A stretch of 64,000 bases of DNA from NCBI GenBank assembly GCA_963169455.1, contig CAUJDW010000099.1:33556-97555 (forward strand). Direction: 5' to 3'. The DNA comes from Bacteroidota bacterium (GTDB lineage Bacteria > Bacteroidota > Bacteroidia > Chitinophagales > Saprospiraceae). The position numbers and the translations under genes are program-made. Below the pieces are notes generated by a model that saw only the letters and a program-made list of their open reading frames with translations, was not told where the DNA came from and ran no database searches. Shown in pieces: positions 1 to 8,291 of this stretch. Numbering within the stretch: position 1 is the stretch's first letter; every line of letters starts with the position of its first letter.

Positions 1-1
1 C

Positions 2-877
2 TATCACAACAGCTTTATCCTGGCCGACCCGCAGGAGGCCTGGGTGCTGGAAACCGCAGATCATCTGTGGGTAGCCCGGCAGGTTCAGGATTTTTACGCG
101 ATCAGCAACGGCCTGACGATCGGCGCCGAATATGACCTGATCCACGAAGACGCGATCCCGCACGCCCGCCGCAAAGGCTGGCTGAAAAAAGGCCGGGACT
201 TTGATTTTGCCGCCTGTTATTCCGACTGGTTGTACACCACCTTTTCTGCCCAGAAACAGCGCAGATATCAGGCCAGCTGCTTTCTGCAGGATCACGCAGC
301 GATGGCGCTGCCGCAGGCGATGGCGCTGCTGCAGTCACATCCCGTTGAGGATTACCGCCCGGGCCGGCCGCTGCTGGGCAATTCCATTTGCGCCCACGCC
401 GGCAACTCCCTGGCCCGCAATGCCACGCAAACGACCGGCTCTATTGTTTGTCAACTTCAGCCGGGCGCCTCGCAGTACTGGTTTACGGCCACTTCTTCTC
501 CCTGCCTGAGTGTGTTCAAGCCGGTGGTTTTCGAAACGAGGCTTCCGCAGCCGGGGTTGGGCGCTGCCACCTACCATCCGGATTCCTTCTGGTGGCGGCA
601 TGAGCGCCTGCACCGGGAGGTTTTGAAAGATTTTGCCGGCAGGAAGAATGTTCCTGAGCCCGAGCGGCAGCTTTTCCAGGCGGAATGCCTCCGGAAAGCA
701 GCCTCCACCGATGCCCGGGGGCTGGCTGAACTTTCCACCGCTGCTTTCGAGCGCCATCGGCAACTGATCGAAAAATGGACGGCGCAGGCTGCCCGGCAAC
801 CGGTAAGCCGGAAAGCTCCCCTTGTCTTTCGGAATTACTGGCGGAAGATGGATCGAATGGCGGGGATGCCCGCCTGA
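2..877 (+). CDS. Secernin-like C69/U34-family peptidase, C-terminal part
   Basis: The reading frame is open from base 2, so the gene begins left of the window; 291 residues are present. The first residues (HNSFILADPQEAWVLETAD, then ISNGLTIGAEYDL) match the conserved region of secernins and dipeptidase family C69, Ntn-hydrolase-fold proteins whose catalytic N-terminal Cys would lie upstream and cannot be seen. Later segments such as the SICAHAG/SQYWFTATSSPC region also fit secernins. Family members cleave or transfer amide bonds; no substrate can be named. The gene stands alone, converging on the adenylate cyclase across about 110 bp. The GTG at 44 is internal, not a start. Confidence 0.8.
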   Translation, partial: YHNSFILADPQEAWVLETADHLWVARQVQDFYAISNGLTIGAEYDLIHEDAIPHARRKGWLKKGRDFDFAACYSDWLYTTFSAQKQRRYQASCFLQDHAAMALPQAMALLQSHPVEDYRPGRPLLGNSICAHAGNSLARNATQTTGSIVCQLQPGASQYWFTATSSPCLSVFKPVVFETRLPQPGLGAATYHPDSFWWRHERLHREVLKDFAGRKNVPEPERQLFQAECLRKAASTDARGLAELSTAAFERHRQLIEKWTAQAARQPVSRKAPLVFRNYWRKMDRMAGMPA

Positions 878-987
878 AAGGGCCGCCAGGCCTCACTGCG
901 CCTTCGAAAAAAAACGCAGAGCGCTGAGAACGGTAAGGTTTTTCCGGGGAAGTCATCAGGTCGCCAGGTCATCAGGCCTCCCCTGAT

Positions 988-2631
988 TTAAGACGCGGCA
1001 GCGAGGTTTTTTGCCTTTTCTTTGCGGACGAAATACATATCGACCAGGCCTTTGTTTTTGGCCTGCACCTTGCCGCGGTATTCGCAGTCGAACTGGTATT
1101 TGACCAGCCCGTAGGTAGTGTCGGAGATGTTGACGTGGCCTTCCAGGCCGTTGGCTTCCATGCGGGAAGCGAGGTTGACCGTATCGCCCCAGATGTCGTA
1201 GGCGAATTTGTTGAGCCCCACCACGCCGGCCACGACGGGGCCGGTGTGGATACCGATGCGGGCTTCGAAGTAGGGCTTGCCCAGGCGCATTTTTTCCTTG
1301 CGTTGTTCATCCAGGAACTGCTGCATTTCCATGGCGGCGCGGACGATATTGTAGGGCATGCCTTTGCGGCCGGTCAGGCCCGAAGCGCACATATAGGCGT
1401 CGCCGATGGTTTTGATCTTTTCGATGTCCTCGTACTGGGAAATGATGAAGTCGAAGGCCTTGAAGCATTTGTCCAGCTCTTCCACCAGCTCTTCGGGTTC
1501 CAGTTTTTCGGCAATGGCGGTGAAGTTGACGAAATCGCTGAATAGTACGGTAACCTGGTCGAATTTGCGGGCCTTGGCCTTGCCGTATTCCTTCAGCTCA
1601 TCGGCGATGGGTTTGGGCAGGATGTTTAGCAGCAGGTCTTCGGACCTTTCCCTTTCCTGCTGGATGATTTTGTTCTTATCCTTGAGGCTGCGGCGGGAGC
1701 GGCGTGCAGAGAGGAAGAGCACCAGTAGCAAAAGCGCCAGCAGGGTGCCGAATGTGGCCAGGATCATGAGTTGATTTTGCCGGTTAGTGGCCTGTTCTGC
1801 TTCCAGGTTTGCCTTCATCAACTCCGCTTCTTTGGCGAGCAGGACGTTTTCGTTCTCCAGCACTTTTCGGTCGAGTTGTTTAACTCGTTGGGCCTGCATT
1901 TGAGCGACTTCTTCCGCCCGTTGCCGGGCTTCTGACACGGTGGCCAGTTCATCTTCCTTTTCGGATATCTTTTCTTCCACCTTTTGTTTTTCCTGCACGA
2001 GTTGTTGCTGGCGTTGCTGCAGGCGGTCGCGGTCGGTGCTCAGCATATCCCTTTCGCTGGACAGGTTATTGATCTCTGCCTGCAGGCGTTCGCGCTCCTC
2101 TTCCAGGCGGAGTTTTTCCTTTTCCAGTTGGCTTTTCTGCCGTTCGTACTTGTTTTCCAGGTCACTGATGCTGGTTCCTTTCTGGCTGAAGTAGGTGAAG
2201 GCCTCTTCGACGATCTGGTAAGCCTTGCGGTAATCGCGGTCTTTGGTAGCCAGGCGGCTGCGCTTTTCCACGCTTTTGATGATCAGGTCCGAATCACCCG
2301 CCTGTTTGGCTGCGGCCAGGGAACTGCGGTACCACACTTCCGCATTCCGGTCATTGCGGGCGCGCTCGTAACCAAGGCCGACGAGGTAGGCGGACTGGGC
2401 GGCCATGCCGTCGATTTTCAGGCTGGTGGCCGTCTGGTAGGCCTGTTTGCCGTAATCGATGGATTTATCGGCGTCGATGCGCAGGTAGGCCTCGCCGAGC
2501 TGGTAGGCGAGATGCATTTTATCCTTTCCACTGCTGGCCTCCTGGAATTCCTTCTCCAGTTGTTCGATGGATTCCTGGGCGAATGCCGCCAGGCTGATAC
2601 TGAGGAAGAACAGGATGAACAAATGTTTCAT
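988..2631 (-). CDS. Membrane-anchored class III adenylate cyclase with TPR-like and coiled-coil sensor region
   Basis: 547 residues from the ATG at 2631, chosen because it begins a signal peptide (MKHLFILFFLSISLAAFAQ); the upstream in-frame extension has no such feature. Order: signal peptide 1-19, TPR-like helices about 25-150, long charged coiled coil about 155-285, one membrane segment about 287-309, a short signalling helix, then the cyclase domain about 355-535. Metal-binding Asp366 (LFSDF) and Asp411 (GDAYM) are present, as are Asn486 and Arg490 (NLASR). Lys407 and Asp479 occupy the positions that select adenine, so ATP rather than GTP is the expected substrate. The layout places the TPR/coiled coil in the periplasm and the cyclase in the cytoplasm. 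A possible target within the window is the cNMP-binding protein at 54574. Confidence 0.9.
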   Translation of the reverse strand: MKHLFILFFLSISLAAFAQESIEQLEKEFQEASSGKDKMHLAYQLGEAYLRIDADKSIDYGKQAYQTATSLKIDGMAAQSAYLVGLGYERARNDRNAEVWYRSSLAAAKQAGDSDLIIKSVEKRSRLATKDRDYRKAYQIVEEAFTYFSQKGTSISDLENKYERQKSQLEKEKLRLEEERERLQAEINNLSSERDMLSTDRDRLQQRQQQLVQEKQKVEEKISEKEDELATVSEARQRAEEVAQMQAQRVKQLDRKVLENENVLLAKEAELMKANLEAEQATNRQNQLMILATFGTLLALLLLVLFLSARRSRRSLKDKNKIIQQERERSEDLLLNILPKPIADELKEYGKAKARKFDQVTVLFSDFVNFTAIAEKLEPEELVEELDKCFKAFDFIISQYEDIEKIKTIGDAYMCASGLTGRKGMPYNIVRAAMEMQQFLDEQRKEKMRLGKPYFEARIGIHTGPVVAGVVGLNKFAYDIWGDTVNLASRMEANGLEGHVNISDTTYGLVKYQFDCEYRGKVQAKNKGLVDMYFVRKEKAKNLAAAS

Positions 2632-2930
2632 ATATATAAAATCGGTTTGCGCAGAAATGCGGTTTCGAAAGCAAGAACGCCAATCCGGCTGTTTTGTTAC
2701 GCGGCCGTTTTCATACATCGCGTATCCCGGCGCCGGGAATACAAAAGTACAAACTCCCATGCATAAAATAAGAATATGTGCAGGGAAGTTAGAGGCGGGG
2801 ATCCCGGCTTTGCCTGCCCGGCCCTCATGATGAAAATCATGCGAGGCCGTTGATATTTCTCACTGGCCGGGCTGCCCCTTTTGGTGATATTAGTGATGTG
2901 TTTGAGTCGCTAACAAAAAAATCGCAAAAG
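2632..2930. other. Divergent intergenic region, cyclase/CBS operon
   Basis: 299 bp without a convincing gene. In-frame extensions of both neighbours run into it but lack signal peptides or family similarity. On the minus strand TACTTTTG at 2742-2749 fits the Bacteroidota -7 box, but I see no TTG at the right distance. Confidence 0.4.
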
Positions 2931-3392
2931 ATGAACGTCCTGGCACCTGTCAAAACGCTGATGACCACCAAGTTGATTACCGTTACGCCGGATGATAAAC
3001 TTACCCTGGTCAAGGAAATTTTCGAGAAGAACAAGATCCACCACATCCCGGTGGTGCGTTACAAGGAGATGGTAGGGCTGATCAGCAAAACGGATTTCGT
3101 CTATTTCCTGCGGGGGTTCAACCGCAATGAGGAGGACAAGTTCGTCAACGAAGCCCGGCTGCGGGCCTACAAGGCGGAAGACATCATGACCAAGGGGCTG
3201 GCCAAACTCAGCCCCAACGAGCGGATAAACGTGGTGCTGGAGATTTTCCTGGAAAACCGCTTCCATGCCGTGCCGGTGGTTGAAGAAAATGGCGAACTGG
3301 CGGGCATCGTCACTACTTTCGACATCATCAAAGCCCTGGCGTCGGAAGAGGTGACTGCAAAACAGATCATAGACAGCAACAAACTCCGTTAA
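2931..3392 (+). CDS. CBS-domain pair protein
   Basis: 153 residues consisting almost wholly of two CBS motifs (about 5-60 and 80-140), each with the usual end (GLISKTDFVYFL; GIVTTFDIIKAL). Such pairs bind adenosine nucleotides and act as regulatory modules. The start is the ATG at 2931; the upstream in-frame TTG at 2850 would add 27 residues without domain similarity. The stop lies 6 bp before the Usp fusion, so the two are probably co-transcribed. Confidence 0.85.
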   Translation: MNVLAPVKTLMTTKLITVTPDDKLTLVKEIFEKNKIHHIPVVRYKEMVGLISKTDFVYFLRGFNRNEEDKFVNEARLRAYKAEDIMTKGLAKLSPNERINVVLEIFLENRFHAVPVVEENGELAGIVTTFDIIKALASEEVTAKQIIDSNKLR

Positions 3393-3398
3393 CGCAGA

Positions 3399-4496
3399 AT
3401 GCCACTGCATATTAAATTACTGGGCATCGGCTGCCGCAAGAGCAAGGCGCTGAAGAACAACCTGTACAAGGCGCTGGCCCGCCTGCCCGAGCTCGAGGTG
3501 GAGGTGGAAGAGGTGACTCGTTTTCACGATATTCTGGAATACCAGATCGCTGCCGCCCCGGCCCTGCTCATCGAGGGGCGGCCTGCTTATCAGGATGAAG
3601 TGCCGGAAGTTGAGGAATTGTATGCCGTTTTGATGCAATTTGTGCAAAAGCAAAAGCCCATGAAAAAGATTCTCGTCCCTACCGATTTCTCCGATGTGGC
3701 CGCCAATGCCTACCGTTTCGCCCAGAAACTGGCGGCCGGTGAAGACTGGGCCATAGAGGTTATGCACGCCTACCATCCTTCATTCGACTACAGCAACCCC
3801 TACCTCGATATGCCTGCTGCGGAATTCGATGCCGTCAAGCGGGAACTGATGGAGCATTTTATCAGCGAACATACGATCGGCGACGAGGAGGCATCCGCGC
3901 CTACGGCCGTGGCTCCCAAAACGGAACTGCGCATCGGTTTTGCCGGCGAGGAGATCGTCCGCGATTCCAAACGGGCCGCCCTCATCGTCATGGGTACTAC
4001 GGGGCAGGGCAACATCATGGAGAAGGTTTTCGGAAGCGTCTCCACCCAAGTTGCGCAGAACGCCCATTGCCCCGTGCTGCTCGTTCCCGGCGGGTGCCAG
4101 TGTAATGGTTTTGAAAACATCGTTTATGCCAGCAATTATCAGGCTGCCGACGAAGCCGTGCTCAGGCGGGTAGCCGATACCCTGGGGCTGGCTCGGGCAA
4201 CCATCCATTTCGTGCATGTGGAAGAAGTGGAAGGCCAGGCATACAAACTGGGAAAAGTGGTTCGCGAAAAGGCGCGTGGAATAGGTATGCCCGATATAAG
4301 CGTTGCCACTGTCGAGGTGGAATGTGCGGACGTCCAGGAGGGCATCCTCCGTTACGCCGAGGATGCAGGGGCGGGGCTCATCGCCGTGGGAACGGTCCAC
4401 CGCAGCTTACTGGAACGCCTCTTCCACCGCAGCGTCACCAAACGCCTGGCCTTTCAGACGACTGTGCCCATGATGGTTTTGCATTACGACGATTAG
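3399..4496 (+). CDS. Thioredoxin-like domain fused to two universal stress protein domains
   Basis: 365 residues. Residues 1-85 resemble the small Thioredoxin_3 fold and line up with the separate 77-residue thioredoxin encoded at 22018-22251 (KLLGIGCRKSK against KILGTGCPKCK), but the second active-site Cys is replaced by Ser15, leaving a single Cys12. From Met88 (MKKILVPTDFSD) a first Usp domain follows with an intact ATP-binding G-2x-G-9x-G-S motif (GTTGQGNIMEKVFGS). A second Usp domain (about 240-365) has lost that motif. Usp proteins bind nucleotides or act as stress chaperones in the cytoplasm. The fused redox-like domain is unusual, and a role in thiol sensing is only inference. A start at Met88 would give an ordinary double Usp, but the frame is open and similar to thioredoxin upstream, so I keep the long form. 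Confidence 0.85.
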   Translation: MPLHIKLLGIGCRKSKALKNNLYKALARLPELEVEVEEVTRFHDILEYQIAAAPALLIEGRPAYQDEVPEVEELYAVLMQFVQKQKPMKKILVPTDFSDVAANAYRFAQKLAAGEDWAIEVMHAYHPSFDYSNPYLDMPAAEFDAVKRELMEHFISEHTIGDEEASAPTAVAPKTELRIGFAGEEIVRDSKRAALIVMGTTGQGNIMEKVFGSVSTQVAQNAHCPVLLVPGGCQCNGFENIVYASNYQAADEAVLRRVADTLGLARATIHFVHVEEVEGQAYKLGKVVREKARGIGMPDISVATVEVECADVQEGILRYAEDAGAGLIAVGTVHRSLLERLFHRSVTKRLAFQTTVPMMVLHYDD

Positions 4497-4523
4497 GTGA
4501 GTTTTTCTCTTGTGCTCAAAGAT

Positions 4524-4560
4524 AAGCCCATCAGGCCGCAAGGGGTTTGTTGGGCTTTTT
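4524..4560 (+). terminator. Rho-independent terminator of the CBS-Usp operon
   Basis: AAGCCCA (4524-4530) pairs with TGGGCTT (4551-4557), followed by a short T run, 28 bp after the Usp stop. It lies between convergent genes. Confidence 0.55.
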
Positions 4561-4590
4561 GAATACTTCCGAAATCCCCCTGCTGTTCCC

Positions 4591-5415
4591 TCAGCCTTCC
4601 TGTACCAGGAGGAGTGGTATGGGGCTGTACCAGGCCAGGTGGCGCACCAGGCGGCCGTGCAGCAGGTTCTCCGGGAAAACCCAGTGGGGCAGGTACAGGG
4701 CGAGCATGTCGGCAGGGTTTTTAGCCAGATAGTAAGAAATGCCGGACTGCACTGTTCTCTCGCGCACCACGGCCACGCTTGCTTCTCCCTTTTCCACCTG
4801 TTCGAAGCGATATTTGTCCGCTTCATCCGCCAGCAGGTTCACGTGGAATGGAGTGAGCCTGGCGCCCAGCACCTCCGCCAGGGCATCGAGGGGGGGCGGT
4901 ATTGCTTCATCGGAAAAGGCGGGGTCAACTGCCAGCGCGATGCGCCTGGGGCGCGTATAGGCCGCATCCTCGGGAACGAGCAGGAGCGGGCAGGGCGTTT
5001 TTCCAACCAGATGCGTGGAAACGCTGCCAAAGAGGTGTTCCACCAGCGAGTGCTTAGGGCGAATGCCGAGAACGACAAGATCCACCCCGGCGTCTGTAGC
5101 GGCCGTGGCAATGGCCGTCGAGGCCCGCCCCCCGGCCACCAGGTAATCTTCGGGAATCAGATGGGGAAGTGAGCCATCCGGGCCCTGTCGGGGGTAGTTC
5201 GCCGTGAATTGCTTCAGGCGCTCGCGGTAATCCTCGTTCTCCCGCCTGATGATGGCCAGCCGGTGCTGTTCGCTCACCGTTTCCTGGGCCCGGGTAGCGG
5301 TATTGACGTAGAGCACGCTTACGGCGGCGCCCGCCTGGCGGCTCAGCCCAAGGGCATATTCGTAAGCCTTGCCGGATGCCGGCGAAAAATCGATTGCAAC
5401 GAGGATCTTCTTCAT
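4591..5415 (-). CDS. Tandem-domain universal stress protein
   Basis: 274 residues. The first Usp domain (MKKILVAIDFSPASGKAYEY to about residue 150) ends in LFGSVSTHLVGKTPCPLLLVP. Its glycine motif is altered to GIRPKHSLVEHLFGS, lacking the second glycine, so ATP binding is doubtful. The second domain (about 155-274) is degenerate. Convergent with the Usp fusion at 3399 and divergent from the EAD-like gene; a good promoter lies just upstream (5441-5471). Cytoplasmic stress protein by family; no specific role visible. Confidence 0.85.
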   Translation of the reverse strand: MKKILVAIDFSPASGKAYEYALGLSRQAGAAVSVLYVNTATRAQETVSEQHRLAIIRRENEDYRERLKQFTANYPRQGPDGSLPHLIPEDYLVAGGRASTAIATAATDAGVDLVVLGIRPKHSLVEHLFGSVSTHLVGKTPCPLLLVPEDAAYTRPRRIALAVDPAFSDEAIPPPLDALAEVLGARLTPFHVNLLADEADKYRFEQVEKGEASVAVVRERTVQSGISYYLAKNPADMLALYLPHWVFPENLLHGRLVRHLAWYSPIPLLLVQEG

Positions 5416-5440
5416 GTGTCGGAAATCATGGGCTTTGCCT

Positions 5441-5471
5441 CAAAAGTACGTGCTTTGGGCCCTGCGGTCAA
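5441..5471 (-). promoter_or_regulatory. Bacteroidota-type promoter of the Usp gene
   Basis: On the minus strand TTG (5471-5469), a 20-bp spacer, then TACTTTTG (5448-5441), matching TTG-N18-20-TAnnTTTG. It ends 25 bp before the ATG. Confidence 0.6.
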
Positions 5472-5541
5472 TGAGTTTTCGCACCGCCCGGCCTGCATTG
5501 CAGAAAAATGAATATTTTTAGGGCAAAGCATTTTCTCTGCC

Positions 5542-6075
5542 ATGAATACCACCGAACAGGCCTACGAATCAATCGTCAGGGCCATTGAGAATAATCAGCT
5601 TGCCGAAGCGCTCGGCCAGCTTCTTGCCTTCGCCCAGCGCTTCAGCCCGTCGAAGGAAACAGCCGTGCGCCTGCAGCGCTCCGAGTTCAGCACCCTGGAA
5701 CAGGAAACCCTGATGATGGGTGAAACAGCGGGGCTCCGGGAGCGGCGCAGCAGCCTGAAACTGCAGCTCTTCCGCCTGGCCGAAGCCATCAGGAGCGAGG
5801 CGGGGAGCGCCACCCCGCCAGAACCGCCCCGGCGAAGTTATGACACGGCCGAATTGCTGGCTCTGTTCCGGCAGGGGCAGCCCGCCGAACTTTTGCGCCG
5901 CCTCATCGCCCTCACCGAAGGCGACGGCCCTTTCTACAACCGCAGCCTGCTGCTGGAACAGCGCTGGATTGAACTCCGGGATGATGAAATACACCATACC
6001 GCCAGCCAGGAAAGCATCACCCTGCGGAGAAACCAGCTCAACAGGGATCTGCTGGAACTGATCAGGGAGATGTAG
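5542..6075 (+). CDS. Small protein of two effector-associated (EAD11-like) helical repeats
   Basis: 177 residues made of two similar all-helical halves, about 1-84 and 102-177. Each begins with an acidic helix and a short-ORF-like pattern (SIVRAIENNQLAEALGQLLA; AELLALFRQGQPAELLRRLI) and ends with a helix pair of the type RRNQLNRDLLELI. This pattern resembles Effector-associated domain 11, an adaptor that normally sits at the end of NTPase, caspase-like or TIR effectors in bacterial conflict systems. Here there is no effector domain, and no effector gene is adjacent. The family assignment is from pattern only and needs a profile search. Divergent from the Usp gene; a short-tandem-repeat spacer separates it from the M61 peptidase. 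Confidence 0.6.
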   Translation: MNTTEQAYESIVRAIENNQLAEALGQLLAFAQRFSPSKETAVRLQRSEFSTLEQETLMMGETAGLRERRSSLKLQLFRLAEAIRSEAGSATPPEPPRRSYDTAELLALFRQGQPAELLRRLIALTEGDGPFYNRSLLLEQRWIELRDDEIHHTASQESITLRRNQLNRDLLELIREM

Positions 6076-6104
6076 GAAAAGCATGGCTAAAGGCGCCAAC
6101 GCTC

Positions 6105-6148
6105 GGCCTTCCGGCCTACCGGCCTACCGGCCTACCGGCCTTCCGGCC
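6105..6148. repeat. 8-bp tandem repeat GGCCTWCC, 5.5 units
   Basis: Five units of GGCCTACC/GGCCTTCC and a half unit lie between the EAD-like gene and the M61 peptidase. The frame is open through the repeat, which creates a false N-terminal extension of the peptidase. Confidence 0.85.
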
Positions 6149-6187
6149 ATAAGAGCAAGACTTGGAAACAGAACTAAATCCTGGCCA

Positions 6188-7732
6188 ATGATACAACGAA
6201 AAACCACACTCATCGCGCTATTGGTTGTTGCCCTTTTCGGGATGGCAACCGCACAGAAGGGCTACACATATCAGGTGGCCCTGAACAAAATGCAGGGCAA
6301 CCGGCTGGCGATAAAGCTGACGGCCCCGGAAAGCAGCCAGCCCGTCGTGAATTTCGTCTTCCCGGAGGCCGTGCCGGGATTCTACCAAAAGGGCCTGCAA
6401 TTCGGGCGCCTGGTTTACGATGTCCGGGCTTTTGACGCACAACGGCAACCCCTGCCGGCAGAGCAAATCTCCTTCAACCGCTGGCGCATTGGAAATGCCC
6501 AGCAATTGCGATATATCGAGTATGAAGTAGAAGACGTGTGGAGCCATAAGGGCTATTCCAGGTGGCCGGCGGCGGAGAACCTGTTCGTGCCGGGAAAGGC
6601 TTGTTTGCTCAACCCTGCCGCCCTGTTCGGCTACATCGAAGGCCAGGAAAACCTGCCTTTTTACGTGTACCTGACCCGCCCGCCCGGCCTGTTCGCCTCC
6701 AGCGGCCTGAACCTTCCTGCCGATGCCGGGCGCGATGTTTTTTCGGCGGCTTCCTACCAGGAACTGGCCGGGCGCCCCATCCTGTACACCGATCAGGAAC
6801 CGCTAACTTTCAAAGTGGCCAATACTGCCTTTGAGATTGGGGTGTTCTCCGAAAAAAAGGCCGTCAATCCCCAACGGATAAAAGCGGTGTTGGAGCCGAT
6901 GTTTTCGGCGCTTGCCCAATACATGGGCGGGGCATTTCCGGTGGACAAGTACGCCTTCCTCTTCTTCTTTTACAGCGGCGAGGCCATGCCCCCGGCGGCA
7001 TTGGAACACCGCAATTCCTGCGTCTGGGTTTGGCCGGAGCAATGGGACGCCAAACTGATGAAGGCCCCGAACCTGGAAGCAGGGCTGAAAAATGCCGGTT
7101 TCCACGAATTCCTGCACTGCTATGCGCCGCTGAATATTCACTCCGAAGAATGGCAGCAGTTCGACTTCGACAACCTCAGCATGTCCAGCCACCTGTGGTT
7201 GTACGAGGGCCTGACGGAATACCTCAACTACCATGCCCAGGTGAATCGGAAACTCATCTCCGAAGAGGTCTTCCACTGGTTCGTCAGCGACATGCTGTCC
7301 GGCATGAAATCCTATCGCACGGATATTTCACTTACCGATATGAGCCGCCGCGTGTACGGTGAGCTGGCCGGCGAGTATGATAAAGCCGTATTCAAGAGCT
7401 TCATGGTATGCCTGGCTCTGGATATCAAGCTCCGGCAACGCTCCGGCGGCCAATCCGGCCTGAAGCACCTGGCTCAGCACCTGGCGGCTAAGTACGGCCC
7501 CAACAAGGCATTTAAAGACAGTGAACTGTTCGACGTCATCGCCGGGATGACGCACCCGGAAGCCGGGGCCTTCCTGAAGGCGCATGTGGGCGGCGCGGCC
7601 CCGCTTCCGCTGGAGGAGATATTCGGATTGGTGGGGTATGCGTATGACCCGGCGCGGAATAAGGTGAAGCCCAGGGATGAGGCGACGGAGGAGGAGCTGG
7701 CTTTGAGGGAGCAATGGTTGTATGGGGAGTAG
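6188..7732 (+). CDS. Secreted M61-family metallopeptidase
   Basis: 514 residues from the ATG at 6188, which begins a signal peptide (MIQRKTTLIALLVVALFGMATAQ); the longer frame reads through a simple repeat and is rejected. The zinc motif HEFLH is at about 306-310 and a downstream WLYEGLTEY provides the third ligand, Glu at about 340, as in M61 (glycyl aminopeptidase) enzymes. The N-terminal part (about 25-170) is the expected beta-sandwich. The C-terminal segment is shorter than in M61 enzymes with a PDZ domain, and I do not recognise a PDZ. Likely exported to the periplasm to trim small peptides. Stands alone. Confidence 0.85.
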   Translation: MIQRKTTLIALLVVALFGMATAQKGYTYQVALNKMQGNRLAIKLTAPESSQPVVNFVFPEAVPGFYQKGLQFGRLVYDVRAFDAQRQPLPAEQISFNRWRIGNAQQLRYIEYEVEDVWSHKGYSRWPAAENLFVPGKACLLNPAALFGYIEGQENLPFYVYLTRPPGLFASSGLNLPADAGRDVFSAASYQELAGRPILYTDQEPLTFKVANTAFEIGVFSEKKAVNPQRIKAVLEPMFSALAQYMGGAFPVDKYAFLFFFYSGEAMPPAALEHRNSCVWVWPEQWDAKLMKAPNLEAGLKNAGFHEFLHCYAPLNIHSEEWQQFDFDNLSMSSHLWLYEGLTEYLNYHAQVNRKLISEEVFHWFVSDMLSGMKSYRTDISLTDMSRRVYGELAGEYDKAVFKSFMVCLALDIKLRQRSGGQSGLKHLAQHLAAKYGPNKAFKDSELFDVIAGMTHPEAGAFLKAHVGGAAPLPLEEIFGLVGYAYDPARNKVKPRDEATEEELALREQWLYGE

Positions 7733-7739
7733 AGTATCG

Positions 7740-7877
7740 CATGTTTCGGCTCTGCTCAACAAGCTTCCCCGGCCGCCATGTCCGCTGCCCGAGCGGAGTC
7801 GAGGGCAGCATGTTTCGGCTCTGCTCAACAAGCTTCCCCGGCCGCCATGTCCGCTGCCCGAGCGGAGTCGAGGGCAG
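7740..7877. repeat. Perfect 69-bp tandem duplication
   Basis: 7740-7808 and 7809-7877 are identical over 69 bp (starting CATGTTTCGGCTCTGC, ending GAGTCGAGGGCAG). The second copy encodes the last residues of the GIY-YIG protein on the minus strand, and the frame stays open through part of the repeat in several phases. Confidence 0.9.
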
Positions 7878-8187
7878 CTTCCTTGTTCCTACAATGTGTT
7901 TCATTCTGGCATTCAGCCAACAGGTGCAATTTTTCTGGTTGGCCATTGATAAGTGCTTCTTTCTTTTTCCTGCTCCAGCCCTGGATTTGTTTTTCCCGGT
8001 GGAAGGCATCATCGATTCGGGAGAATGCCTCAAAATAGGCCAGCTTGACGGGTAGCCTCTTGCGGGTGTGGTTGGCTCCTACACCCCGCTGGTGTTGAGA
8101 CAACCGCCTTTCCAAATCCTTAGTGCTTCCAGTGTAATAGCTGCCGTCTGCACACTCCAGAATGTACATGTAGCCTTTAATTTTCAT
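7825..8187 (-). CDS. GIY-YIG nuclease-superfamily protein with repeat-derived tail
   Basis: 120 residues. The N-terminus YMYILECADGSYYTGST is the GIY-YIG motif of the UPF0213/UvrC-N type, followed by the conserved Arg (LERRLSQHQ) and a Glu near FHREKQIQGW. Typical single-domain members have about 80-100 residues. Here the last 16 or so (from ALDSARAADM) are encoded by the second copy of the 69-bp duplication, so the native end has probably been replaced. The gene starts 17 bp after a stump of a tcmP-like gene and may use that gene's promoter at 8292-8320. Nuclease activity is inferred from family only. Confidence 0.8.
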   Translation of the reverse strand: MKIKGYMYILECADGSYYTGSTKDLERRLSQHQRGVGANHTRKRLPVKLAYFEAFSRIDDAFHREKQIQGWSRKKKEALINGQPEKLHLLAECQNETHCRNKEAALDSARAADMAAGEAC

Positions 8188-8204
8188 GGGTGCTCTGTTT
8201 TGAT

Positions 8205-8270
8205 CTAAAAAATACCCAACTTGGCGATAGTGGCCTCGTCAAAAGGTTTTTCGTGCAGGTTTTTACTCAT
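8205..8270 (-). pseudogene. 5' remnant of a tcmP-like gene (three-Cys-motif partner protein)
   Basis: ATG at 8270 opens a 21-residue frame reading MSKNLHEKPFDEATIAKL then GIF and a stop at 8205. The start (NLH-KPFDE-T--KL--F) is what I remember as the conserved N-terminus of TcmP, normally about 300-400 residues. The remainder of the gene is gone; the next frame downstream is the GIY-YIG gene. The recognition rests on a short match and needs a database search. Confidence 0.5.
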
Positions 8271-8291
8271 GGAGAGCGGAATTTACAGAAA

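Noticed and set aside
6083..6187. 35-residue extension of the M61 peptidase
   Set aside because: Reads through the GGCCTACC repeat and would bury the signal peptide.
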